Position numbers and translations under genes: made by a program. Shown here one piece after another: positions 55,091 to 63,290 of a DNA stretch of 64,000 nt. Position 1 is the first letter of the stretch. Each line of letters begins with the position of its first letter. The DNA is from Flavobacterium sp. Sd200 (GTDB lineage Bacteria > Bacteroidota > Bacteroidia > Flavobacteriales > Flavobacteriaceae): contig NZ_WUMN01000001.1 in assembly GCF_009826935.1 (NCBI RefSeq), forward strand, positions 1,302,001-1,366,000, given 5' to 3'. The notes under the pieces were generated by a model. The model was not told the DNA's origin and ran no database searches. It saw only the letters and a program-made list of their open reading frames with translations.

Positions 55091-55120
55091 AAAAACCACC
55101 AAATCTCTCAGGTGGTTTTT
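55091..55120. terminator. Bidirectional terminator between the AraC gene and tRNA-Pro
   Basis: AAAAACCACC and GGTGGTTTTT are perfect 10-bp arms around a 10-nt loop. Each strand ends in a T run, so it can end both the plus-strand AraC transcript and the minus-strand tRNA transcript. Confidence 0.85.
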
Positions 55121-55130
55121 CTATAAGTTG

Positions 55131-55204
55131 TCGGGATGACTGGATTCGAACCAGCGACCCCTAGCACCCCATGCTAGTACGCTACCAGGCTGCGCTACAT
55201 CCCG
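55131..55204 (-). tRNA. tRNA-Pro (anticodon GGG)
   Basis: 74 nt on the minus strand. The acceptor stem CGGGATG/CATCCCG is perfect with discriminator A. D arm GCGC-AGCCTGGTA-GCGT, anticodon arm CTAGC-ATGGGGT-GCTAG (anticodon GGG at positions 34-36, reading CCC) and T arm GCTGG-TTCGAAT-CCAGT are all intact. The 3' CCA is not encoded (ACAA follows), so it must be added after transcription. Confidence 0.95.
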
Positions 55205-55326
55205 AACTTCTTTTAAAATGGTGCGCAAATATATGTTTTTTGATAAAAATCTGAAATATATTTATAAGCTATTAATTACATTAACTAAACTCCCTTCAAA
55301 TCATTTACAATTCATAAAAAAATGGT

Positions 55327-55334
55327 TAACTTTG
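55327..55334 (+). promoter_or_regulatory. Bacteroidota -7 box TAACTTTG before the small lipoprotein gene
   Basis: An exact TAnnTTTG match 22 bp before the ATG at 55357, giving a leader of about 15 nt. No clear TTG -33 element at the usual spacing. Confidence 0.5.
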
Positions 55335-55356
55335 GTATAAAAACCAACTGCCTGTA

Positions 55357-55812
55357 ATGAAAAAGATACTGCTTTCTTTCAGCATAATTGCCCTGCTGAC
55401 CACTTCCTGCATAAGTACCCGAAACACTATAAAGAACATCGACGATACGGCAGTTATACCTGCTTTATCTAAAGAAAAAACATTTATAATTACTGAGATA
55501 AGTAACGATAAAAAGTATGGTTACGATCAGGATTATCCTGTAAACCTGGGCTTTTTACCCATACAAAGTGCCGAAGTTAATGTAAAACGGTATTTTGGGG
55601 CATTATCCGGACCTAACGGAGAAAAACTAAGCTATAATAAGGTAGACACCTGTTGCCCTTTTCCTTCTAAAAAGAATGACATGGGTGCCGGTGTGTTAGA
55701 TATCTATGAAATTACATGGGAAGGTTTAACCGAACCAAAACGCATTTATATAAATCTATACGAAAAAGGACAGGTACTTGCCCCTAAAGGTTTTGGAATA
55801 CGTAAAATATAG
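55357..55812 (+). CDS. Small hypothetical lipoprotein upstream of kdsA
   Basis: 151 residues; lipoprotein signal MKKILLSFSIIALLTTSC (Cys 18). The mature part is one beta-rich domain with NDKKYGYDQDYPVNLGFLPI, VKRYFGALSGPNGEKLSYNK and a Cys pair (DTCCPFP). I know of no function. Similar small lipoproteins lie next to kdsA in related flavobacteria as far as I recall, which suggests conserved neighbourhood rather than a shared reaction. It is 130 bp before kdsA, with a separate -7 box in between. Confidence 0.75.
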   Translation: MKKILLSFSIIALLTTSCISTRNTIKNIDDTAVIPALSKEKTFIITEISNDKKYGYDQDYPVNLGFLPIQSAEVNVKRYFGALSGPNGEKLSYNKVDTCCPFPSKKNDMGAGVLDIYEITWEGLTEPKRIYINLYEKGQVLAPKGFGIRKI

Positions 55813-55912
55813 CTTTTATATCGAATTGTAGTAGTTCAGAAAATAGGCACCAGTTACAAAGTAGTGTTATTGACTGCCAAACCGTAAACATAAACCATAC
55901 ATTTTTTATCTG

Positions 55913-55920
55913 TATCTTTG
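55913..55920 (+). promoter_or_regulatory. -7 box TATCTTTG before kdsA
   Basis: An exact TAnnTTTG match 22 bp before the kdsA ATG, a suitable distance for a short leader. The -33 element is not clear. Confidence 0.55.
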
Positions 55921-55942
55921 CACAGATTTTTAAACAACAACA

Positions 55943-56764
55943 ATGAATTTACAGAATATACCCCAAATTAAAAATACAGACAGTGGAAACTTCTTTTTAC
56001 TGTCTGGCCCATGCGCCATTGAAGGCGAAGAGATGGCACTAAAAATTGCCGAAAAAATTGTTTCGGTTACCGACAGGTTACAGATTCCATATGTTTTTAA
56101 AGGCTCTTTTAAAAAAGCTAACCGCTCGCGTATTGACAGCTTTAGCGGTATTGGCGACGAAAAAGCGCTTAAGATTTTAAGAAAAGTATCGGAAACCTTT
56201 GGCATACCTACCGTTACCGATATACATACCAACGAAGATGCTGCCATGGCCGCACAATATGTAGATGTATTACAAATACCGGCTTTTCTTGTTAGGCAAA
56301 CAGATCTTGTTGTGGCCGCTGCCCAAACAGGTAGAACCGTAAACCTTAAAAAAGGCCAGTTTATGAGCCCTGAAAGCATGAAACATGCTGTGCAGAAGGT
56401 GCTTGACAGCAACAATGAGAATGTAATGGTTACTGACAGGGGAACTATGTTTGGTTATCAGGATATGATAGTAGATTTTAGGGGCATTCCTACAATGAAA
56501 CAGTTTGCCACTACTGTGTTAGATGTTACACACTCATTACAGCAGCCAAACCAGGTGGCAGGTGTTACAGGCGGAAGGCCGGATATGATAGAAACCATTG
56601 CTCGCGCAGGAATTGCGACAGGCGTTGACGGAATTTTTATTGAAACCCACTTTGATCCTGCCAATGCAAAGAGCGATGGTGCCAACATGCTTGATCTTAA
56701 ATATTTTGAAGGGCTAATGGAAAACCTTACTGCTATAAGAAAAACAGTAAACCAGCTTAAATAA
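55943..56764 (+). CDS. kdsA: 2-dehydro-3-deoxyphosphooctonate aldolase (KDO-8-phosphate synthase)
   Basis: 273 residues, full length for the family. It condenses phosphoenolpyruvate with arabinose-5-phosphate to KDO-8-phosphate, a step in lipopolysaccharide core synthesis. TIM-barrel motifs in order: LSGPCAIEGEE (~21-31), VFKGSFKKANRSRIDSFSG (phosphate/A5P binding), TVTDIHTNEDA, FLVRQTD, NLKKGQFMSPE, TDRGTMFGY, DVTHSLQQPN and GIFIETHFDPANAKSDG. The Cys in PCAIE, together with His, Glu and Asp residues of the later motifs, marks the metal-dependent class; metal-independent enzymes have Asn at that place. Other A5P/KDO genes are not adjacent. Confidence 0.97.
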   Translation: MNLQNIPQIKNTDSGNFFLLSGPCAIEGEEMALKIAEKIVSVTDRLQIPYVFKGSFKKANRSRIDSFSGIGDEKALKILRKVSETFGIPTVTDIHTNEDAAMAAQYVDVLQIPAFLVRQTDLVVAAAQTGRTVNLKKGQFMSPESMKHAVQKVLDSNNENVMVTDRGTMFGYQDMIVDFRGIPTMKQFATTVLDVTHSLQQPNQVAGVTGGRPDMIETIARAGIATGVDGIFIETHFDPANAKSDGANMLDLKYFEGLMENLTAIRKTVNQLK

Positions 56765-56783
56765 ACGTCTGTTTACAAAAATA

Positions 56784-56824
56784 ACAAAGGCCGAAGATTA
56801 TAGTAATCTTCGGCCTTTGTTTAT
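56784..56824. terminator. Strong bidirectional terminator after kdsA
   Basis: A perfect 17-bp stem (56784-56800 with 56804-56820) with a 3-nt loop TAG, ending in TTT on each strand. It separates convergent kdsA and the HD gene. A copy of one arm alone occurs at 57554-57568. Confidence 0.9.
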
Positions 56825-56841
56825 ACAGACATCTGCTTTAT

Positions 56842-57375
56842 TTAATGATATAGCAATAACTCCTTTTCTATATTAGTCCTGGCAACTTTTTCATACCTGT
56901 CTTTAAATTCAGGTGTTTTATAAATTGCATCCATGCTTAAGAAATAATGTAATACTTTTCTCCTGCCCGGATTGTACAAGAAATCGGGATAAATAGCATA
57001 CTCTTTACATACTGCCTTAAAATAAGCCTCATATTCAGGCCATGGTTTGCCCGGTATAGACATATCGGCATCAAGCAAAAAATTTGTATCAGCATTGCTG
57101 CTGGTGTCATGGCTTTTTGTAGCTAATATATGCTGTGCACACAAAAGCTTTTTTTCTTCCGGATAATTCAAAAAATTTAATACTTCAATTGCTTTCTCTG
57201 CACTTTTTTCTTCATTGTTTTTTGCTGTGGCTTTATAAACTATATCGTGGTAAAACAAGGCAAACATTACAGTATCGTGGTCAGCAATCAAGGGTTTAAC
57301 AATTTGCAACTCATAACACATGTTTTGTAGATGCATTAGGCTATGGTAATGCCGTTTTTTTGCGCTATAAGCCAT
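56842..57375 (-). CDS. HD-domain metal-dependent phosphohydrolase-like protein (5'-disrupted)
   Basis: 177 residues from the first Met after an in-frame TGA. HD-superfamily ligands are visible: the His in KRHYHSLMHL (~8-17), HD in FALFYHDIVY (~45-54) and the Asp in LLDADMSI. This small family (about 200-210 residues) is annotated as predicted HD phosphohydrolase with unknown substrate. The frame continues upstream through homologous-looking codons to an ATG at 57462, broken only by TGA at 57388-57390. The M-start product keeps all HD ligands but lacks about 29 N-terminal residues, so it may or may not be functional. Confidence 0.75.
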   Translation of the reverse strand: MAYSAKKRHYHSLMHLQNMCYELQIVKPLIADHDTVMFALFYHDIVYKATAKNNEEKSAEKAIEVLNFLNYPEEKKLLCAQHILATKSHDTSSNADTNFLLDADMSIPGKPWPEYEAYFKAVCKEYAIYPDFLYNPGRRKVLHYFLSMDAIYKTPEFKDRYEKVARTNIEKELLLYH

Positions 57376-57462
57376 TTCAATTTCCTGTCAAAATTTTTCT
57401 GCCAATGTATTATCGGTATTGTAATAACTTATTAGTGATAAAAAAGTTTCTTTCAGTGTCAT
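57376..57462 (-). pseudogene. Disrupted 5' end of the HD gene (in-frame TGA replacing a likely Trp codon)
   Basis: From the ATG at 57462 the frame reads MTLKETFLSLISYYNTDNTL then AEKF, TGA (57388-57390) and QEIEMAYSAKKRHYH. The family pattern here is '..FW.EIE..YS..KRHYH' as I recall it, so TGG to TGA is the simplest explanation. It is a genuine nonsense mutation, a sequencing error, or a restart at the internal Met. No frameshift is needed. Confidence 0.7.
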
Positions 57463-57586
57463 CTTTAAAATGGGCTTGCCATCAATAACTAAAATCAGTT
57501 TTTACTTGCTATAAATTTACTTTAAAACATTTAAACTCTGGAGGTCTCTACCGTAATCTTCGGCCTTTTTCATCTCTAAACAACTT

Positions 57587-59740
57587 TTACAAATTCTCCA
57601 ATTGGTTTGATTTTTTATCATCGCTAATGGTCCAGAAGAAGCCAACAAAAAAGAAACGGCTTGCGGGCTGCGTTATGGCCTGACGTGCAAATTGTCCGTC
57701 GGCACCGGGGTTGTTAGCATAAGTGTATCCAAAAATATTATCGCTGCCAATTACATTTGAAACCGAGAAGTAAAGTATTTTTTGCTGAGACAACAGGTAG
57801 GCCCAGCTAAGGCTAAGGTTGTTATAGCTTTTGGTGTGGCTCGCCATAAAAGCATTTTCATTAGGATTATCGTAAGGGCGGCCTGAGTTATAGCTGTAAG
57901 TTACACCAAGCTGAGAACGCAAATCGTTTATCCAGTACTTGGTTACTATAGAAAAATTGTGGTTGGCAATGTAGCTTGGCGTTACCGACTTTTCGTAATT
58001 TTTGTAATCTCTGTGGCTGTCTATATAAGAATAAGATACCCAGTAGTCTACATTTTTTACCGTTTTGTTATCTCTCCAAAAAATGTCGATACCCTGAGCA
58101 TAGCCATAGCCTTTGTTATTATACTGGCTGTTGTATTCCGGCAACTGTGTGTTGTATTTTACAAGATCGTCATAGGCTTTGTAATACAGCTCAGCCCTAA
58201 AAGTTTTGCCATCGCCGTTGTACATATAGTTAAAAATATAATGGGTGTTTTTTTCAAAATCAAACTCTTTAAAATATTTTAGATAGTCCTGTTTCGGTGT
58301 TTGATAAAAATCGCCGTATGCCAATGAGAATTGTCCTTTTTTTCCTGCCTTATAGGCCAGTGCCACGCGTGGCTCTATGGATGCTTTCCCTACAATCTCA
58401 GAATATGAACTTCTAAGTCCGGCTTTAAAGGCAAGGTTTTTAGAAAACATAATATCTGTTTCGGCATAAGCAGCACCAATATTATTTACATAACCGCTGT
58501 TGTAATTAAAACCTGTTGGCTCGCTATAGTCTTCATTAAAGTCGGTTAAAAAATAATCGGCTCCAAAGCTTAACTTTACCCTGCTGCTAAAACCTTTGGT
58601 AAGTTTTAATTTAAGGTGGCTGCTGTGTTCTCCATTGCTAACATCGTCCGGGCCAAGAGCAATACTGTTGTGGCTGTATCCGTAAGCAATACCTGTAAGT
58701 ATATACCATTGTGTACCAAAATTGCCTTTGTATGAAGTATTTATATACAAGTTATCATTTTTAATATCAACCCGCATTGGCTCCGGTTCATTAATATCTT
58801 TTTGATTGATACTAAAATCAGCATGGTCAAAAGCGGCATACACTTTAAGCATACCATTGGTAAACTTATAACGGTACACGCTTTCGCCTGCCAAAGACTG
58901 ATAGGGTTTGTTCCAGCTTACGTCTTGTGGCACAAGCCACTGATAAGGCTGCAGGTTAGTATAAGCCGCATTAACACTAAGCGAACTTTTATTCCATTTT
59001 TGGGTGTTTCCAAGGCCAAGGCCAACCGTCATCAACGCTATTTCTGTCTGTTCCTGATCGGGTTCTTCTATAGTGTTCAGTAACAACACACTTGATAAGG
59101 CTTCGCCAAACTCAGCCGAATATCCACCTGTAGAAAATGTCATCCCTTTAAACAAAAATGGCGAAAACCGACCACGTGTAGGAATGTTGTTAGCCGTGGC
59201 ATTATACGGTTGAGCAACACGGATACCATCTACAAAAGTTTGTGTCTCGTCCGATTCTCCACCCCGAACAAATAAGCGACCACTCTCTCCCACTGTTTGT
59301 GTTCCCGGCAATGTTTGCAGCGCAGCAATTATATTGCCTGCCGATCCTGCTGTGGTAACAATGTCGAGCGGTTTTAGGGCCGTAACTTTAGTATTGTCTC
59401 CGGCATTAAAGCTTCCGGCAGAAATTACAACCGCGTCGAGCGTGTTTACACTTTCGCGAAGCTTAAATGTTTTGGCTTTATAGTCCTCAACGGTTATGTT
59501 TTCTCTTGTATCATCAAAACCAAGAAATGTTATTACTAATACCTGTGCTCCGGTTGTAGCTGTTGTAAAGCTAAAGCTGCCATCAGGCTCTGTTGTGGCC
59601 CCGTCATAAGTGCCATCTATGTAAATATTTGCCGCGGGCAGTGGGCGTCCTTTACCATCAGTTACAACTCCACTGACAGTAGTTTGCGCCTTTGCAAAAA
59701 AAGCAGTTAATAATATAAGGAAAGTAAAAATAGTTTTCAT
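57587..59740 (-). CDS. TonB-dependent receptor with carboxypeptidase-like domain
   Basis: 717 residues with a signal peptide (LILLTAFFAKAQ). An N-terminal carboxypeptidase-D regulatory-like domain (~20-95: SGVVTDGKGRPLPAANIYID) is followed by a plug (TVGESGRLFVRGGESDETQT) and a beta-barrel; the last residues are short (SDDKKSNQLENL) without the usual terminal aromatic. It is shorter than SusC and has no SusD next to it, so a siderophore, metal or small-molecule receptor is likely. The ligand is unknown. No Fur-like box was recognised. Divergent from the ClC gene. Confidence 0.87.
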   Translation of the reverse strand: MKTIFTFLILLTAFFAKAQTTVSGVVTDGKGRPLPAANIYIDGTYDGATTEPDGSFSFTTATTGAQVLVITFLGFDDTRENITVEDYKAKTFKLRESVNTLDAVVISAGSFNAGDNTKVTALKPLDIVTTAGSAGNIIAALQTLPGTQTVGESGRLFVRGGESDETQTFVDGIRVAQPYNATANNIPTRGRFSPFLFKGMTFSTGGYSAEFGEALSSVLLLNTIEEPDQEQTEIALMTVGLGLGNTQKWNKSSLSVNAAYTNLQPYQWLVPQDVSWNKPYQSLAGESVYRYKFTNGMLKVYAAFDHADFSINQKDINEPEPMRVDIKNDNLYINTSYKGNFGTQWYILTGIAYGYSHNSIALGPDDVSNGEHSSHLKLKLTKGFSSRVKLSFGADYFLTDFNEDYSEPTGFNYNSGYVNNIGAAYAETDIMFSKNLAFKAGLRSSYSEIVGKASIEPRVALAYKAGKKGQFSLAYGDFYQTPKQDYLKYFKEFDFEKNTHYIFNYMYNGDGKTFRAELYYKAYDDLVKYNTQLPEYNSQYNNKGYGYAQGIDIFWRDNKTVKNVDYWVSYSYIDSHRDYKNYEKSVTPSYIANHNFSIVTKYWINDLRSQLGVTYSYNSGRPYDNPNENAFMASHTKSYNNLSLSWAYLLSQQKILYFSVSNVIGSDNIFGYTYANNPGADGQFARQAITQPASRFFFVGFFWTISDDKKSNQLENL

Positions 59741-59894
59741 GGCTTATTGGTTTTGTTGAAGCAAAGTTGCAGCACACAGCCATGGTTTCATAAAAAAGGT
59801 TACTGAATTGACGAATTTTAGAGACGAATCGTGAATACCTTCCAGCAATTGAGTTAAACAATCTATTAATAGCTCATTTTTTATGTCTATATCT

Positions 59895-59902
59895 TAATTT
59901 TG
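59895..59902 (+). promoter_or_regulatory. -7 box TAATTTTG before the ClC gene
   Basis: An exact TAnnTTTG match 18 bp before the ATG at 59921; start of transcription would lie about 7 bp downstream, giving a leader of roughly 12 nt. Confidence 0.55.
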
Positions 59903-59920
59903 TAGATATATCACTTTACA

Positions 59921-61183
59921 ATGTCTACTTACCCTATAAATCAATATTTTAAACTTTATTATACAAAACTCATAGCTGCATCTTTAGTAATTGGATTTTT
60001 AGCAGCCTTGCTTGGCATTAGTCTAAAACACCTTACAGAACATTATGAAGAAATACTATACAGCAGGGCTATAGCTAATTCGGTATGGATTATTGTTTTC
60101 CCTGCTTTTGGTTTATCGCTGATTTATATTTTACGTCAATATCTTTTTAAGAAGAAAGAAAACAAAGGCATTAAAGAAGTTTTTGATGCTACTGATGCTA
60201 ACGGAAACAGGCTACCTGCATATAAAGTGCCATCACACTTTATAAATGGCTTGCTTACTGTAATTTTTGGCGGAAGCACCGGTGTAGAAGTTTCTACCGT
60301 TGTGGCTACTGCAACAATAGGGTCTGTAACATCTGAAAAAAGCTTTCTTCAAAAATACAGGACCGAACTTATTTGTGCCGGAGTTGTTGGAGGAATCACC
60401 GCATTGTTTAACACACCGCTTGCCGGATTGTTTTTTGCTTATGAAGTAGTGTCGAAAAAACTTCATAAAGAGCAAATTATTTGTAACCTTACAGCAGCAG
60501 GCATAGCGTTTGGCTTTGTTTTAATACTTGATGAAGCTCCTTTGTTTGGCGTTAATATAACACACTGGAATGTTTATGCCCTACCATGGTTTGTTTTATT
60601 GGGCATTATTGCAGGCTTAAATTCTTTATATCTTACAAAGAGTGTGCTATTCTTTAAAAAACAGTTTTTAAAATTTACTTCTGCCCAATATAAAATACTT
60701 GTGGGTGCTGTGTCTATAAGTATTATGGTTTTATTGCTGCCACAACTGTATGGCGAAGGTTATCATGCTATTAAAGAAAGTATTATCAGCGCCAATAAAA
60801 TGGTATTAACACCATATATTGCTTTTACACTTATAGGCATATTACTGCTTAAACCCATAATAACATCGGTTACTTTAGGTGCGGGTGGCGATGGCGGCGT
60901 TTTTGCCCCCGGCATTTTTTTAGGTGCCTTTTTAGGGTTGTTTGTAGCTATTTTACTGAACACCTTTTTTGATGCAGGTGTAATACCTCTAAACTTTATG
61001 GTGGCAGGAATGGCAGCTATGCTAAGCGCAAGCATACATGCACCGCTTACTGCGCTGTTTTTAGTGTGCGGACTTACAAATAATTATACATTATTTGTAC
61101 CGTTAATCGTTGTTTCATTTGTAGCTAAATACACTGCGCAGTATGTTTTTCCGTACACAGTATATAGCTTTGCAAAAAAATAG
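59921..61183 (+). CDS. ClC-family chloride channel/antiporter
   Basis: 420 residues, ~10-11 membrane helices, no CBS domains. Family motifs: FGGSTGVEVSTV (~113-124) at the place of the usual GREGP loop, with the Glu of VEV at the gating-glutamate position; LFNTPLAGLFFAYE (~158-171); GAGGDGGVFAPGIFLGAFLG (~325-344) at the GxFxP motif; and SIHAPLTALFLVCGLT. It moves Cl- or a related anion across the inner membrane. The unusual GSTGVEVS loop replaces the canonical serine/proline-rich version, so conductance and selectivity are uncertain. The HPP gene follows 3 bp later, so the two are one operon. Confidence 0.9.
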   Translation: MSTYPINQYFKLYYTKLIAASLVIGFLAALLGISLKHLTEHYEEILYSRAIANSVWIIVFPAFGLSLIYILRQYLFKKKENKGIKEVFDATDANGNRLPAYKVPSHFINGLLTVIFGGSTGVEVSTVVATATIGSVTSEKSFLQKYRTELICAGVVGGITALFNTPLAGLFFAYEVVSKKLHKEQIICNLTAAGIAFGFVLILDEAPLFGVNITHWNVYALPWFVLLGIIAGLNSLYLTKSVLFFKKQFLKFTSAQYKILVGAVSISIMVLLLPQLYGEGYHAIKESIISANKMVLTPYIAFTLIGILLLKPIITSVTLGAGGDGGVFAPGIFLGAFLGLFVAILLNTFFDAGVIPLNFMVAGMAAMLSASIHAPLTALFLVCGLTNNYTLFVPLIVVSFVAKYTAQYVFPYTVYSFAKK

Positions 61184-61186
61184 ACC

Positions 61187-61798
61187 ATGCCTGTTAAAAG
61201 AATAAAACGAAGCTACCGCCACGCCAAATATGTATTGTATAAAGAGACTTTAGTCGATGTTAAAGAACACTTTTGGGCGTTTGTTGGCTCATTTATTGGA
61301 TTGGGAACCATTGCATACCTGCAATATAAAGTTTTTCCTCCGGAAGATTATGTATTGCTTATAGGATCTTTCGGGGCATCGTGCGTATTGGTTTACGGAG
61401 TGATATACAGCCCATTGGCACAGCCACGCAATTTAATTGGAGGACATGTACTATCGGCAATCATTGGAGTAAGCATTCAAAAATTATTACCCGATCTGAT
61501 TTGGGTAGCTGCACCATTGGCAGTATCATTATCGATAATTTTTATGCAGATTACCAAAACACTGCATCCTCCGGGAGGTGCAACGGCACTTATTGCCGTT
61601 ACCGGATCGGCACAAACAAAGGCTTTAGGCTATATGTATGTACTATCGCCTGTATTGAGCGGTGCTGTTATTTTGCTTATAGCTGCCTTAATATTCAACA
61701 ACATCACTAAGAACAGGCAATATCCATCTGCTCATGCAATTAAAAGTATTAAAAAACACCGTAAGGGCTTAAGAACGTTACTTCGCCCTCAAAAATAA
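61187..61798 (+). CDS. HPP-family membrane protein
   Basis: 203 residues with about four or five transmembrane helices and the name-giving motif LHPPGGATALIAV (~122-134). HPP proteins of plants and cyanobacteria have been linked to nitrite transport across membranes; in bacteria the role is poorly known. A basic N-terminus (KRIKRSYRHAKYV) and C-terminus (KSIKKHRKGLRTLLRPQK) suggest cytoplasmic ends. It is coupled to the ClC gene by a 3-bp gap, hinting at linked anion movement. It ends 13 bp before the stop of the convergent BNR gene. Confidence 0.85.
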   Translation: MPVKRIKRSYRHAKYVLYKETLVDVKEHFWAFVGSFIGLGTIAYLQYKVFPPEDYVLLIGSFGASCVLVYGVIYSPLAQPRNLIGGHVLSAIIGVSIQKLLPDLIWVAAPLAVSLSIIFMQITKTLHPPGGATALIAVTGSAQTKALGYMYVLSPVLSGAVILLIAALIFNNITKNRQYPSAHAIKSIKKHRKGLRTLLRPQK

Positions 61799-61811
61799 TA
61801 TTGAACTGATT

Positions 61812-63116
61812 TTACTGCTTTGGCAGGTTTTTAGCTTCAATAACAGTTACAGGTTCGGGCAAAACATCTTTTACACCCTCGCCATCTACCTGAGTTACTT
61901 TTTGGGAGAAAATATGCAATTGCTTTTGTTGCGCCCACCATTCTTTATCGTAATTGGGTTCCCATTGCCCTACCGATTGGTTTGTGAGGTCTAAGAGCTC
62001 CCAGTTATTTTTATTAATGTTGGTAGAAGCAAGTGTAATTTTATTATCCCTTTCGGAGTCGCGATACAATAGATACAATGTGCTTTTATTGATCAGAATT
62101 TCAGGACGTGATATAGGAATACTTTTAGTACCACCACCTCCAAGTGAAAATGAACCCTGCCTGAAATCAGTATCCTTCAAATTCCACTTGCCTTCTTTCA
62201 AATACACAACCTTATATTGTGGTTTATCTCTATCGTTCCAGTAATTGGCTATGTATGGGTTATTATCTGCATCGACCGTCATGGACGTTTGGTTTATAAG
62301 ACTGCTGTTTTTAGGTATCTCCCAGGCTATCTCGGCGGTAGCCATAGTTATGGGTAAATTATACTTATCTCCATTGGATCTTTCCCAGCTTACCCCACCA
62401 TCTTTAGATATTGCATAGCATATATCGTGATTATCTGCTACATCCCAGCTTTCGCGCCACACCCAGGATAAATGAATGTTACTGTTGGCATCTATACACA
62501 TTTGCCAGTAGGCACTTCTTACATTTTCTCCATTTAGCAGATTATCCTGCAGGCGTGTCCATTTTTGGGTAGCCACATCATAACTGTTTATAACCATGTT
62601 TCCTCTACCTGAGGCCCCTGAGCGATAGCAAAAAAGAAGCCTTCCTCTGGGCAGGTTATGAAACTCCGGATACGTAACTTTAAGCTCATTATCGCCAACC
62701 ATGCTTTGCTCATCATCTAAAATCAGGCCCAAAGGTTCTGTGCCTCTTGCATAACGCAAACGGGTATCATGATGATCCCAACTTACGTGGAGATAACCTG
62801 ACACATCTACTGCAATACTAATATCGTTATGTGCATCTTTAATATTGCCTTTATATTGGGTTTTGGCAACTTGCCAGACTTTTTGACCATGCTGCCTTTT
62901 GGCAAGAATCATATAACCGTCATTATCATAATAAGCCGTAAACTGTACATTTTTATGCGTAGTTATGGCACTATTTCTAAAAATTACTGTATTGACCGAA
63001 TTTCCGCTCCAACCCTGCCCTACTTCAGACTGGTTGACTTTAAGTGATGAACAGCCAGTTAAACCTTTAATGCAAATGATTGCGGTTAAAAACACTAAAA
63101 ATTTTGAATAACCCAT
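61812..63116 (-). CDS. BNR-repeat lipoprotein (possible polysaccharide lyase of the BNR-4 superfamily)
   Basis: 434 residues; lipoprotein signal ending IKGLTGC. A seven-bladed propeller is predicted from repeated Asp-box-like turns: ISIAVDVSGYLHVSWDHHDT (~100-119), CIDANSNIHLSWVW, ISKDGGVSWERSNG and MTVDADNNPYIANYWNDRD. The SWDHHDTRLRYAR motif is typical of BNR-4 proteins, a group that contains ulvan and rhamnogalacturonan-type lyases, in which His/Tyr/Arg residues of the central cleft act. It lies 13 kb from the PUL and on the same strand. It could process the same acidic glycan, but specificity cannot be read. Confidence 0.72.
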   Translation of the reverse strand: MGYSKFLVFLTAIICIKGLTGCSSLKVNQSEVGQGWSGNSVNTVIFRNSAITTHKNVQFTAYYDNDGYMILAKRQHGQKVWQVAKTQYKGNIKDAHNDISIAVDVSGYLHVSWDHHDTRLRYARGTEPLGLILDDEQSMVGDNELKVTYPEFHNLPRGRLLFCYRSGASGRGNMVINSYDVATQKWTRLQDNLLNGENVRSAYWQMCIDANSNIHLSWVWRESWDVADNHDICYAISKDGGVSWERSNGDKYNLPITMATAEIAWEIPKNSSLINQTSMTVDADNNPYIANYWNDRDKPQYKVVYLKEGKWNLKDTDFRQGSFSLGGGGTKSIPISRPEILINKSTLYLLYRDSERDNKITLASTNINKNNWELLDLTNQSVGQWEPNYDKEWWAQQKQLHIFSQKVTQVDGEGVKDVLPEPVTVIEAKNLPKQ

Positions 63117-63257
63117 TAATAGTAAACTTGTGTGATATTTTCTTTTTTATTCTCTACGCTTACTTAAACGATATAGTAATACATACAGATTTGCAAAGAA
63201 AAGCAGTTTAGTTTAAACTTTAGAGGGGGTAAAACACAAAAAGAAAGGGGATAAACT

Positions 63258-63265
63258 CAAATTTA
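63258..63265 (-). promoter_or_regulatory. Possible -7 box TAAATTTG in the BNR-CDF spacer
   Basis: On the minus strand an exact TAnnTTTG match lies 142 bp before the BNR gene start, implying a 5' leader of ~135 nt. Nothing else was seen in the spacer 63117-63290. The AT-rich context makes a chance match possible. Confidence 0.3.
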
Positions 63266-63290
63266 TACTAACAACAGTAAAAATTTAGGT

